NCBI GenBank assembly: GCA_015067795.1
Contig: SVLU01000015.1
Coordinates: 1 to 41,277 of the forward strand
DNA from: Oscillospiraceae bacterium
GTDB taxonomy: Bacteria; Bacillota; Clostridia; Oscillospirales; Oscillospiraceae
Reading direction: 5' to 3'
Length of the DNA: 41,277 bases
The notes under the pieces were generated by a model, which saw only the letters and a program-made list of their open reading frames with translations, was not told the origin of the DNA and made no database searches. The first letter of the stretch is position 1. Each line of letters opens with the position of its first letter. The translations under genes and the position numbers were made by a program. Shown one piece after another: positions 31,576 through 38,575 of this stretch.

Positions 31576-32349
31576 ATGACATCAAATGAAAAATGTATAT
31601 GGTTGGTAAAAGAACTTATTTCAGAAAATGAGCAATACCGTAGTCTTGCAATTCCTGAAAGTGCTCACGAACAAAGACAGCTTTTAAGGGCTCTTATGAA
31701 TGTTCGCAGACCTTCTCCGATAAGTGAAGAATTCTTAACGGTTCAGAACGAGTATTTACAGGAGGTAGGCAAAGAAAAAGGTGTAGTGGATATAAGTGAG
31801 CTTGTTCCTGTGGAGAATGGTATCTATTTCTGGCAGGGTGATATTACTACTCTCTGCTGTGATGCTATCGTAAATGCCGCCAACAGCGGTATGACGGGAT
31901 GCTATGCTCCGTGTCATGCCTGCATTGATAACTGTATCCATACCTATGCAGGTATTCAGCTAAGACTGGAATGTGATAAGCTTATGAAAGAACAGGGGTA
32001 TCCTGAGTCTACGGGAGGAGCTAAAATAACAGGAGCTTACAATTTGCCGTGCAAATATGTTCTCCACACAGTTGGCCCGATTATAAGGGGAAAGGTGAGA
32101 GAAGAGGATATACAATTACTTGCTTCATGTTATACTTCTTGTCTTAAGCTTGCTGATGATAATAAACTAAACAGCATAGCCTTTTGCTGTATTTCCACAG
32201 GTGAGTTCCATTTTCCCAATCAGCTTGCGGCAGAAATAGCTGTACAGACTGTGAGGGAGTATAAAAGAAATACAGGCAGCAAAATAGAGGTGATATTCAA
32301 TGCTTTTAAGGATGTCGACTATGAAATCTACCGAAAGCTACTGGGATAG
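31576..32349 (+). CDS. Zinc-dependent macrodomain protein (protein-ADP-ribose hydrolase)
   Basis: A 257-residue protein. An N-terminal helical extension of about 85 residues is followed by a macrodomain: YFWQGDITTLCCDAIVNAANSGM, then the zinc-site word GCYAPCHACIDNCIHTYAG near residues 109-127 (Cys-His-Cys ligands), GGAKITGAYNLPCKYVLHTVGP, and CISTGEFHFPNQLAAEIA. Zn-macrodomains linked to SirTM remove ADP-ribose from the SirTM target, in described systems the lipoylated GcvH-like protein. Here the SirTM gene overlaps the 3' end by 50 bases. ATG 31576 has a weak GAGAT site; an in-frame start at 31531 is possible but adds non-conserved residues. Confidence 0.9.
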   Translation: MTSNEKCIWLVKELISENEQYRSLAIPESAHEQRQLLRALMNVRRPSPISEEFLTVQNEYLQEVGKEKGVVDISELVPVENGIYFWQGDITTLCCDAIVNAANSGMTGCYAPCHACIDNCIHTYAGIQLRLECDKLMKEQGYPESTGGAKITGAYNLPCKYVLHTVGPIIRGKVREEDIQLLASCYTSCLKLADDNKLNSIAFCCISTGEFHFPNQLAAEIAVQTVREYKRNTGSKIEVIFNAFKDVDYEIYRKLLG

Positions 32350-33184
32350 CATAAAAAAACTTAAAAAAACATTAATTGCGGCTGATGGAGTAATCGTTGG
32401 TGCAGGAGCAGGACTTTCTGTATCTGCAGGATTTACATACTCAGGAGAGCGTTTTTACAAATATTTTTCGGATTTTCAGGAAAAATATGGTTTTAAAGAT
32501 ATGTATTCAGGTGGATTTTATCCCTTCTCTTCTTCTGAGGAATACTGGGCGTATTGGAGCCGGTATATTATGATAAATCGTTATGTGGATGCACCAAAGC
32601 CTGTATATAATGAGCTTCTTGAGCTTGTGAAGGAAAAGGATTATTTTGTCATTACCACAAATGTTGACCACTGTTTTCAAAAGGCCGGTTTTGACAAAAA
32701 GCGGCTTTTCTACACTCAGGGTGATTATGGTTTGTTCCAATGCTCAAAGCCCTGTGATATTGACACCTATGATAATGAGGACACTATACGACGTATGTAT
32801 TCAGAGCAGAGGAATATGCGAGTACCAACTGAGCTTATTCCAAAGTGCCAAAAGTGTGGGTCGCCAATGACCATGAATCTTCGTGTTGATAATAGATTTG
32901 TTGAGGATGTAGGCTGGCTTGAGGCGGCTGACAGGTACAGTATTTTTTTGCGTCGTCACGAGAAAATGCAAATGCTCTATTTGGAGCTGGGGGTTGGGTT
33001 TAATACACCTGTTATAATCAAATATCCATTTTGGCAGATGACGGTAAAAAATCCGAAGGCAACTTATGCCTGCATTAATTACGGTGAGGCTATGTGCGCT
33101 CATGAAATCGAACGACAATCGGTTTGTATAAATGAGGATATTTGCAAGGTAATTACAGATTTGAAAAATATGAAAGTCACCTGA
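32300..33184 (+). CDS. Class M sirtuin (SirTM), macrodomain-linked ADP-ribosyltransferase
   Basis: A 294-residue Sir2-fold protein: VIVGAGAGLSVSAGFTY (NAD site), YFVITTNVDHCFQKAGF in place of the usual QNID block, and TQGDYGLFQCS where most deacylase sirtuins have the catalytic histidine (LHG). The Gln is typical of macrodomain-linked SirTM enzymes, which ADP-ribosylate instead of deacylating. Zinc ligands include CQKCG. GAGGTG before ATG 32300 supports this start; ATG 32321 with AAGGA is an alternative. No GcvH-like or lipoate ligase gene is next to it in this window, unlike the pathogen operons, so its target must be elsewhere. Confidence 0.88.
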   Translation: MLLRMSTMKSTESYWDSIKKLKKTLIAADGVIVGAGAGLSVSAGFTYSGERFYKYFSDFQEKYGFKDMYSGGFYPFSSSEEYWAYWSRYIMINRYVDAPKPVYNELLELVKEKDYFVITTNVDHCFQKAGFDKKRLFYTQGDYGLFQCSKPCDIDTYDNEDTIRRMYSEQRNMRVPTELIPKCQKCGSPMTMNLRVDNRFVEDVGWLEAADRYSIFLRRHEKMQMLYLELGVGFNTPVIIKYPFWQMTVKNPKATYACINYGEAMCAHEIERQSVCINEDICKVITDLKNMKVT

Positions 33185-33208
33185 GTTGCTTCAGGTGACT
33201 TTTATATT
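33173..33208. terminator. Bidirectional terminator, stem shared with 30586-30616
   Basis: AAAGTCACCTGA (33173-33184) pairs with TCAGGTGACTTT (33191-33202), followed by TATATTTTT. It overlaps the SirTM stop and faces the convergent DegV gene ending at 33210. Confidence 0.85.
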
Positions 33209-33209
33209 T

Positions 33210-34049
33210 TTACTTTTTGAAAAATGCTGCTGCAATACCGCCGGGACCTACATGGGTTCCAACCGCACTGCCCACATGAGCGGAACGGAGCTGAGAGCCG
33301 TGTTCCTCCCAGAGGAGCTTACTGTCATCAATAAATTTTTCGAGTAGTGTGTCGGAAAGTCCTGTGTAGCCCAGCAAGAAAGGCTTTGTGAAATCAACGC
33401 CGCCGACATTCTCAATTTCCTTGACAAGATGATGGTTGCCCTGCTTGTTGCCTCTTGCCTTGCCGAGAATATTTACATCACCGTTCAAAAGACTTACAAC
33501 GGGCTTGATGGCAAGAAGCGTACCGGCCATTGCGACTGTCGCGGAAATTCTTCCACCCTTCTTCAAATATTCCAAAGTGTCGAGAACAGCAAAAATGACA
33601 ACCTTTTCACGTACTTCCGTAAGATGCTGTGCGATGGATGCAGCATCCATACCGCTTTCCGCCAATGTGAGTGCATACTCAGCCAGGATGCCTGCACCGA
33701 TGGTTACGCTCTGACTGTCAACTACGTATACATTGTCGAAGTCCTCTGCAGCTATCATTGCACTTTGATATGTGCCGGAGAGGGTGGAAGCGATCGTGAG
33801 TACAACGACGCTTTCACCGGCATCTGCTGCCTTCTGAAATATCTCTGTGTAAGCAGCAGGGGATGCCTGACTTGTTGTTGGAATAACATCGCTTTCTACA
33901 AGCATTTTATAAAACTTATTGTGATCAATGTCAATGCCGTCAATATATTCCTTTTCTCCGAAGAAAATGGAAAGGGGTACAACGGTGAGTCTGTCACGAA
34001 CTTCAGGTGTTATATCTGTGGAAGAATCAACTACAATTCTGACATTCAT
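33210..34049 (-). CDS. DegV-family fatty-acid-binding protein (FakB-like)
   Basis: A 279-residue protein of the DegV family: VRIVVDSSTDITPE at the N terminus, TTSQASPAAYTE, LTIASTLSGTYQSA, VYVVDSQSVTIGAG, and DTLEYLKKGGRIS. Family members bind a fatty acid and, as FakB, present it to the kinase FakA to make acyl phosphate for phospholipid synthesis. No fakA gene is in the window. AAAGGAG precedes ATG 34049. It has its own promoter with an inverted repeat at 34090-34134. Confidence 0.9.
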   Translation of the reverse strand: MNVRIVVDSSTDITPEVRDRLTVVPLSIFFGEKEYIDGIDIDHNKFYKMLVESDVIPTTSQASPAAYTEIFQKAADAGESVVVLTIASTLSGTYQSAMIAAEDFDNVYVVDSQSVTIGAGILAEYALTLAESGMDAASIAQHLTEVREKVVIFAVLDTLEYLKKGGRISATVAMAGTLLAIKPVVSLLNGDVNILGKARGNKQGNHHLVKEIENVGGVDFTKPFLLGYTGLSDTLLEKFIDDSKLLWEEHGSQLRSAHVGSAVGTHVGPGGIAAAFFKK

Positions 34050-34089
34050 TGATTTTCTCCTTTAATGCTAATCAATTAAGACAAGAAAA

Positions 34090-34134
34090 AGCATACAACA
34101 AATACCGTAAAATGTCAAGTTATCAACGATAACT
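34090..34134 (-). promoter_or_regulatory. DegV-gene promoter with adjoining inverted repeat
   Basis: On the minus strand TTGACA (34118-34113), 17 bases, TATGCT (34095-34090). Directly abutting the -35 box is AGTTATC-AAC-GATAACT (34118-34134), a perfect 7-3-7 inverted repeat suited to a regulator. Confidence 0.7.
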
Positions 34135-34304
34135 TTGCGGTGGCGGCATTGTTTTAGTTCCGAAATAAAAGTGAATTTAAGTGTTCTGGCGTAATATATC
34201 TGCATTTTACAAAGATTTTTAAAAATGTAGTCGAATTGATGGGGTAATGGTGGTATACTGTTATTAATAATTACGACAAAAGTTTTTTCAAATATACAGC
34301 CTGC

Positions 34305-34333
34305 GACCCCATTTATTTCAAAAGCTTTTCGTA
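34305..34333 (+). promoter_or_regulatory. SigI-type promoter of sigI-rsgI
   Basis: GACCCCA (34305-34311), 18 bases, CGTA (34330-34333), 27 bases before the sigI start. SigI promoters in Bacillus and Clostridium thermocellum have a CCCC-type -35 and CGWA-type -10 box. The same arrangement occurs at 35701-35729. The 34050-34304 stretch upstream holds the DegV promoter and AT-rich DNA with nothing else clear. Confidence 0.75.
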
Positions 34334-34359
34334 TTATATAACAGGGAGGAAGTGAGAAT

Positions 34360-35091
34360 ATGTTGGATGCCTATTTGATCGCAGGTCAGGTCTATGCCGC
34401 TAAGAAGAATATGCAGAAGGCGGATGATCTGATAAAGGCTTACATACCGTTTATAAAGAATGAAGCTTCAAAATATATGTCCAGACCTTGTACGGATCAG
34501 GATGATGAATTCAGTATTGCCATGATAGCTTTTCACGAAGCGATACAGGGTTATTTTAGGGAGCGTGGTGCTTTTTTGAGCTACGCATCTCTTATCATTC
34601 GCAGCAGACTCATAGACTATTCCCGTAAGGAAATGCGGCATCAGGGGCATTTGTCTTTGGATGACAGCGGTGATGATGAAGATAACAACACTCTGCATGG
34701 TTACCTTGCCGATAAAAAGGATGAATATACTGAGCTTGCAAATTTGGAAGCCACAAAGCAGGAGATACAGGAATTATCAGATGTCATGGTTGATTTTGGG
34801 ATAAGCCTTATGGATGTTACAGATAATTCTCCCAAACAGCAGCGTACTTTAGAAGCCTGTCGTAAGGCTGTTCAATATGGGATTGATAATCCTGCCATTT
34901 TGGATGAGATGCTCCGCACGAGGAAGCTTCCGTTATCCAAGCTTGTGAAGGGGTCAGGTGTTGAGCGAAAAACTCTTGAAAGACACCGTAAATATGTCCT
35001 GGCAATGCTTATTATTCAGACGAACGGTTATGAGATCATCCGCGGACATTTGAGGCATTTATCCGGCAAGAAAGGGGGTGGCCGTGCATGA
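34360..35091 (+). CDS. sigI: RNA polymerase sigma-I factor
   Basis: A 243-residue alternative sigma factor of the SigI family. DLIKAYIPFIKNEASKYM and DDEFSIAMIAFHEAIQGYF form the sigma-2 region. FLSYASLIIRSRLIDYSRKEMRHQ continues it. The C-terminal SigI-type domain includes ILDEMLRTRKLPLSKLVKGSGVERKTLERHRKYVLAMLIIQTNGYEIIRGHL, a helix-turn-helix for promoter recognition. AGGGAGGAAG precedes ATG 34360. Its stop overlaps the rsgI start by four bases (ATGA). The promoter at 34305 suggests autoregulation. Confidence 0.93.
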   Translation: MLDAYLIAGQVYAAKKNMQKADDLIKAYIPFIKNEASKYMSRPCTDQDDEFSIAMIAFHEAIQGYFRERGAFLSYASLIIRSRLIDYSRKEMRHQGHLSLDDSGDDEDNNTLHGYLADKKDEYTELANLEATKQEIQELSDVMVDFGISLMDVTDNSPKQQRTLEACRKAVQYGIDNPAILDEMLRTRKLPLSKLVKGSGVERKTLERHRKYVLAMLIIQTNGYEIIRGHLRHLSGKKGGGRA

Positions 35092-35684
35092 GATATGTTG
35101 TTATGGAATGTTATACAAGCTATGCCATTGTACTTAGTGAGGATGGCAGATTTCTTAATGTTGCCAATATGAATTATCAGGTCGGTCAAACTCTTAATGA
35201 TGTTTTTGCGATGGATATTAGCCACGCTTACCCGAAAAGAGGTAGAAAAGTCAAATTATTTGCAGTTATCGTGTTCGTTATTTGTCTGATTGGATTGGCT
35301 GTGGGGGTTTTTAAGTATCTGAGTCAGCCCTATGCTTCTGTTTATATGACAATTAATCCTTCTGTCAGGATAGATGTTAAGAGGGATAATACGGTCGATA
35401 GTGTGGAAGGAATAAATTATGACGGTGTTTGGCTTGTTGAAGATTATGTCTATGAGGATAAGCATCTTGAACTTGTCGTAAATGAGCTTATTGAGCTTGC
35501 GATGGATTTGGGTTACCTGAATGAGGGCGATGAGGTCAGAATTACCTTTGACACGGATGACGATGAATGGGAAAGTCATATGGAGCAGGTTATCAGAAAT
35601 GAGATAGATGATAATTTTGATATAGAAATTAATTCAGATGATAACGACGATGACGATGACGATGATGAAGAATTTGATGATTAA
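35088..35684 (+). CDS. rsgI: Anti-sigma-I factor RsgI
   Basis: A 198-residue single-pass membrane protein. Residues 1-50 are the cytoplasmic RsgI-N domain that binds SigI (YAIVLSEDGRFLNVAN). One membrane helix spans about 56-79. The outer domain starts SVYMTINPSVRIDV; the Asn-Pro here matches the autoproteolysis site known in clostridial RsgI. It continues DSVEGINYDG and LVVNELIELAMDLGYL. The protein ends in an Asp/Glu-rich tail and has no carbohydrate-binding or hydrolase module, unlike many cellulosome-linked RsgI proteins. What it senses is therefore not visible. AAAGGGGGTG precedes the start. Confidence 0.9.
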   Translation: MRYVVMECYTSYAIVLSEDGRFLNVANMNYQVGQTLNDVFAMDISHAYPKRGRKVKLFAVIVFVICLIGLAVGVFKYLSQPYASVYMTINPSVRIDVKRDNTVDSVEGINYDGVWLVEDYVYEDKHLELVVNELIELAMDLGYLNEGDEVRITFDTDDDEWESHMEQVIRNEIDDNFDIEINSDDNDDDDDDDEEFDD

Positions 35685-35700
35685 AAATTTTTTCTCCCGT

Positions 35701-35729
35701 GACCCCACTTTTCAGAAAGTGGTTACGTA
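35701..35729 (+). promoter_or_regulatory. Second SigI-type promoter, before the lipoprotein gene
   Basis: GACCCCA (35701-35707), 18 bases, CGTA (35726-35729). The boxes and spacing are the same as at 34305-34333, while the spacer sequence differs. It is 41 bases before the lipoprotein start and just after rsgI. Confidence 0.75.
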
Positions 35730-35769
35730 ATCTATTAGTATAAAACAAATGTAAAGGAGAACATTAAAT

Positions 35770-36309
35770 ATGAAAAAACTTAGAACTATTATCTGTTTAG
35801 CTCTTGTTCTTAGTGTGTGTGCAGCATTACTCACAGGCTGCGTAAGAACAACACAGCTTCCAAATCCACCACAGAAGGAAAATGCATTAAACATTGATAC
35901 AGAAAAAAACGCTGATACCACAGTAAATAATGATGATGCTGTTGTAAACCAAACAAAGCAGGATAAGTCAGTGCTTGACGATAAGAAAACAGAGACAGTA
36001 AAGCCTGATGATACTGCTGGTGGTAAAAGTGACAAAGCTAAACTCGTTGGTGATGACTGGGAAATTGTTATCAGCTTAGATGCCGACGGTCTTGTTACAG
36101 AGGTTACAGCCTATAATGATGATACATTTGAAAGCAAGTCATACAGCGGTTATGAGGGTAAAGACAGAGATACGGTTGTTAACGAGCTTGTGACAGCCAT
36201 CGAAAATGCAGGATATTTTGTTGATGATATTGACAACGAAAGAGGCTACATCACAATCGAGATTGATAATCACTATGACCGTGAATATGACAAGTATTAT
36301 TGGGATTAA
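35770..36309 (+). CDS. Lipoprotein with an RsgI-like outer domain
   Basis: A 179-residue exported lipoprotein. The signal peptide ends in the lipobox LLTGC (Cys about residue 24). A low-complexity linker rich in Asn, Asp, Thr and Lys covers residues 25-90. The C-terminal 85 residues (ISLDADGLVTEVTAYNDD, DRDTVVNELVTAIENAGYF, GYITIEID) resemble the RsgI outer domain next door (VKRDNTVDSVEGINYD, LELVVNELIELAMDLGYL, VRITFD) in order and spacing, but without the Asn-Pro cleavage site. AAAGGAG precedes the ATG. The SigI-type promoter makes it a likely SigI target. A role as sensor partner or feedback decoy is inference. Confidence 0.82.
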   Translation: MKKLRTIICLALVLSVCAALLTGCVRTTQLPNPPQKENALNIDTEKNADTTVNNDDAVVNQTKQDKSVLDDKKTETVKPDDTAGGKSDKAKLVGDDWEIVISLDADGLVTEVTAYNDDTFESKSYSGYEGKDRDTVVNELVTAIENAGYFVDDIDNERGYITIEIDNHYDREYDKYYWD

Positions 36310-36321
36310 TATTGCATAATT

Positions 36322-36352
36322 AAAAGGACTCCCCAAAAGAGTCCTTTTAATA
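36322..36352. terminator. Bidirectional terminator
   Basis: AAAAGGACTC (36322-36331) pairs with GAGTCCTTTT (36339-36348), with A and T runs on both sides. It serves the lipoprotein gene and the convergent reductase gene ending at 36356. Confidence 0.85.
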
Positions 36353-36355
36353 TAT

Positions 36356-37051
36356 TTATTTTAAATATCTGAGCCAAACAGCACCGCTTGGAAGCTTTTG
36401 GACATCCATAAGCTTATAAATGTCAAGTCCGCCGTCATAAAAGAGAGGCTTGCTTTCCTTTGAAGCGGTAAGCGGTATCATGACAAGGCTCAGTTCGTCA
36501 ATGAGCTTTTCTTTATGAAAAGCACCGTTGATTTTACTGCCGCCTTCAAGAAGGAGCTTTTCGATGCCGAAAAGTTCCTTTAACTTTTTGAGAGCGAGGG
36601 GAAGGTCAAGCTCCTCCTTGCCGGCGAAGATATAGGATACGCCAATGCTTTGGAGATATGCAAGATAATCGTCACCTGCGTCCTCGCACATTACCTGAAT
36701 AATATGAGCGTTACCGTAACCGGGATCTTCGTCAATGATGCGTGGAGTTTTCCATCCCAGACGACCGTGACGGTCAAAGGAAACGGCAAAGAATTTTGCT
36801 TCCTTGTCTGAGATGCGGTCTGATCTTTTGATTTTTGCATCTGCAAATGGAGTCAGGTCTGGCTGCCAACCGCCGGTGAAGCTGCCTTCCATTGTTACAC
36901 GACCGCAGGCGAAGCCATCAGCCTTGAAATCTCTGTTTATTTTGTAATAATCCTCTGTGCCGGCTTCACTTTCCCTCTGAAACAGAAAATCACCGGTGAC
37001 CTTGCCGTCAATAGAGGTGACCATGTGGCAGATAATATAGGGCCTGTTCAT
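36356..37051 (-). CDS. RibD C-terminal/dihydrofolate reductase-fold reductase
   Basis: A 231-residue protein of the RibD-C family: YIICHMVTSIDGKVTGDFL at the N terminus, DGFACGRVTMEGSF, FAVSFDRHGRLGW, and the NADPH-site block GIEKLLLEGGSKINGAF. The fold reduces a pteridine- or pyrimidine-like substrate with NADPH, but single-domain members are of unknown specificity. TAAGGAGAAAGTGTC precedes the ATG. It starts 12 bases after the flavin reductase stop and is the last gene of a three-gene redox unit. Confidence 0.85.
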   Translation of the reverse strand: MNRPYIICHMVTSIDGKVTGDFLFQRESEAGTEDYYKINRDFKADGFACGRVTMEGSFTGGWQPDLTPFADAKIKRSDRISDKEAKFFAVSFDRHGRLGWKTPRIIDEDPGYGNAHIIQVMCEDAGDDYLAYLQSIGVSYIFAGKEELDLPLALKKLKELFGIEKLLLEGGSKINGAFHKEKLIDELSLVMIPLTASKESKPLFYDGGLDIYKLMDVQKLPSGAVWLRYLK

Positions 37052-37063
37052 GACACTTTCTCC

Positions 37064-37621
37064 TTATTTCAGCTTTTTCCCATCCTCGAAGGCATTGCCC
37101 ACCTTTACACCCAAAGTGAGGTAATCGTGATTTACCGGGTCGTAGGTGATTGGATTAAGCTTTTGTGGATCGATCTTACCGTCGGTGAGAATGGACTCAT
37201 CGGCACATACGTTTACGATTTCGCCGACGAGAAGCTCAGAATCCTCATCAAAGCTAATGAGTTTACATTCAAGTGCCATTGGGAACTCGTTGATCAAAGG
37301 TGCGTCAACAAATTCGCTCTTTGTGGTGTGAAGTCCTGCTTTTGTGAGCTTATCGGGAATATCATTTGCGGAAACTATGCCAACATAGTCAGCTTCAGTA
37401 ACATGAGCGGCATCGGCAATGCTGACGGTAAATGCCTTTCGTGCAAGAATGTTTGCTGTTGTTTTGTGGTTGTTGGTGATATAAATACCGATGCGGTTCA
37501 TGTCTGCAATACAGCCCCATGCAGCATTCATCGCGTTTGGTGTATTGTTTTCATCATAGCTGCCTATGATAAGTACAGGCATCGGATATAAATAAGGCTT
37601 TGCTCCGAAGTTTTTTCTCAT
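37064..37621 (-). CDS. Flavin reductase-family protein
   Basis: A 185-residue FMN-binding split-barrel protein: YPMPVLIIGSYDENNTPNAMNAAWGC, GIYITNNHKTTANILARKAFTVSIAD, and the terminal YDPVNHDYLTLGVKVGNAF. Related proteins reduce flavin or act as flavoredoxins. GGAGTG lies before ATG 37621, two bases after the nitroreductase stop, so the longer in-frame reading to 37666 is rejected. It sits between nitroreductase and RibD-type reductase genes, all on the minus strand. Confidence 0.88.
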   Translation of the reverse strand: MRKNFGAKPYLYPMPVLIIGSYDENNTPNAMNAAWGCIADMNRIGIYITNNHKTTANILARKAFTVSIADAAHVTEADYVGIVSANDIPDKLTKAGLHTTKSEFVDAPLINEFPMALECKLISFDEDSELLVGEIVNVCADESILTDGKIDPQKLNPITYDPVNHDYLTLGVKVGNAFEDGKKLK

Positions 37622-37622
37622 C

Positions 37623-38291
37623 TTATTCACTCCATTCAAAATTTTCTTTGCCGGCACCAGCTTCAAAGTGATACTTTACAATACCAAGATCAACCTTGGA
37701 ATATGGACCTTTAAGGTCTTTTACGGTAACTCTGTTATCCTCAAGGATGAATTTAAACCTTTGCTGATTTATGGCAGTTGGGGCAAGGAGAGCGGCTTCG
37801 ACGCCGTTTTTGAACCATTGTGGGAATTCACCTGTTGTCTCTGTAACTGCGTTAAAGGACTTTGAGGGGCGTTTGCTGCCCTGATTTTTGCCGTAACCAA
37901 TGGCAATTACAAGGCACAGCTTTTCGCCTTCCCTTATCGTAAAAGCGGATTTTACTTTTTTATAAGAGCCGCCTACCCAGCAGGTATTAAGCCCTGATTG
38001 CTGTGCTTTCAGGACAAGATGCTCACCGTACCAGCCGCATTTTTCACTGAGGTCCGGGGTGTTTTTGCCGATAAGGGCAATATAATTCTTTGCACCCTTT
38101 ATCAGTCCGTAGCTTGCAAAGAAATTGCCAAATGCCTTGGGCTCGTTAAGTATCAGCTGAAAATGCAGGTCTCCCTCTTTGTTGCAGCGATTGATCTCAT
38201 CGTTGAGTATTTCTATGTGCTGTTGTGTCAGGGGAGTGTCGGTATATCTGCGGACGCTGTGGCGTGTCCGTATGGCTTCCATGATGTCCAT
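37623..38291 (-). CDS. Nitroreductase-family protein
   Basis: A 222-residue protein with the FMN-binding N terminus MEAIRTRHSVRRYTDTPL and the later block GWYGEHLVLKAQQSGLNTCWVGG, and an LAPTAINQQRF segment near residue 175 (the usual APSAxNxQPW block, here late in the chain). The late position of that block shows it belongs to the rearranged nitroreductase subgroup (TM1586-like). It reduces nitro or quinone compounds with NAD(P)H in related proteins. AAAAAGGAGC precedes the ATG at 38291. It is the first gene of the redox unit. Confidence 0.85.
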   Translation of the reverse strand: MDIMEAIRTRHSVRRYTDTPLTQQHIEILNDEINRCNKEGDLHFQLILNEPKAFGNFFASYGLIKGAKNYIALIGKNTPDLSEKCGWYGEHLVLKAQQSGLNTCWVGGSYKKVKSAFTIREGEKLCLVIAIGYGKNQGSKRPSKSFNAVTETTGEFPQWFKNGVEAALLAPTAINQQRFKFILEDNRVTVKDLKGPYSKVDLGIVKYHFEAGAGKENFEWSE

Positions 38292-38309
38292 GAAAATGCT
38301 CCTTTTTGA

Positions 38310-38341
38310 TATAGGGTCTGTTAAATTTAGCAGACCCTATA
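38310..38341 (-). terminator. Hairpin between two minus-strand operons
   Basis: TATAGGGTCTG (38310-38320) pairs perfectly with CAGACCCTATA (38331-38341). The minus-strand tract after it (TCAAAAAGG) is poor in T, so it may be a weak terminator for the operon ending at 38358. Confidence 0.55.
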
Positions 38342-38357
38342 TTATCACGTTTTTTGT

Positions 38358-38573
38358 TTACATAATTATATCAATGCTATCTGTATTCCTATAGCCCTCC
38401 AACCAGGGTATCTCCAGGGTCACGCCATCATCGGTATAAACAGCGTATTTCTTAAAGCCGTGGAAGAACATCAGAAACAGAAGAAGTGCTGCCAAAACAA
38501 GACAGCCCAAAACAATAAGGATAGTCCTTACCGGTCTGCGGCGGCGATAAATTTTCTTACTGCTGCGGGACAT
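38358..38573 (-). CDS. Small single-pass membrane protein, function unknown
   Basis: A 71-residue protein: a strongly basic N terminus (SRSSKKIYRRRRPVR), one membrane helix at about residues 17-40 (TILIVLGCLVLAALLLFLMFF), and a short outer part KYAVYTDDGVTLEIPWLEGYRN. The orientation is inside-positive. I do not recognise a named family. The YTDDGVTLEIPWL segment reminds me of the membrane-proximal part of larger wall-associated proteins, so it could be a shortened relative, but this is uncertain. It starts two bases after the rpiB stop, so it belongs to that operon. Confidence 0.7.
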   Translation of the reverse strand: MSRSSKKIYRRRRPVRTILIVLGCLVLAALLLFLMFFHGFKKYAVYTDDGVTLEIPWLEGYRNTDSIDIIM

Positions 38574-38575
38574 GA

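Noticed and set aside
32507-32740. Minus-strand frame inside the SirTM gene
   Set aside because: Antisense shadow without ribosome binding site or family features.
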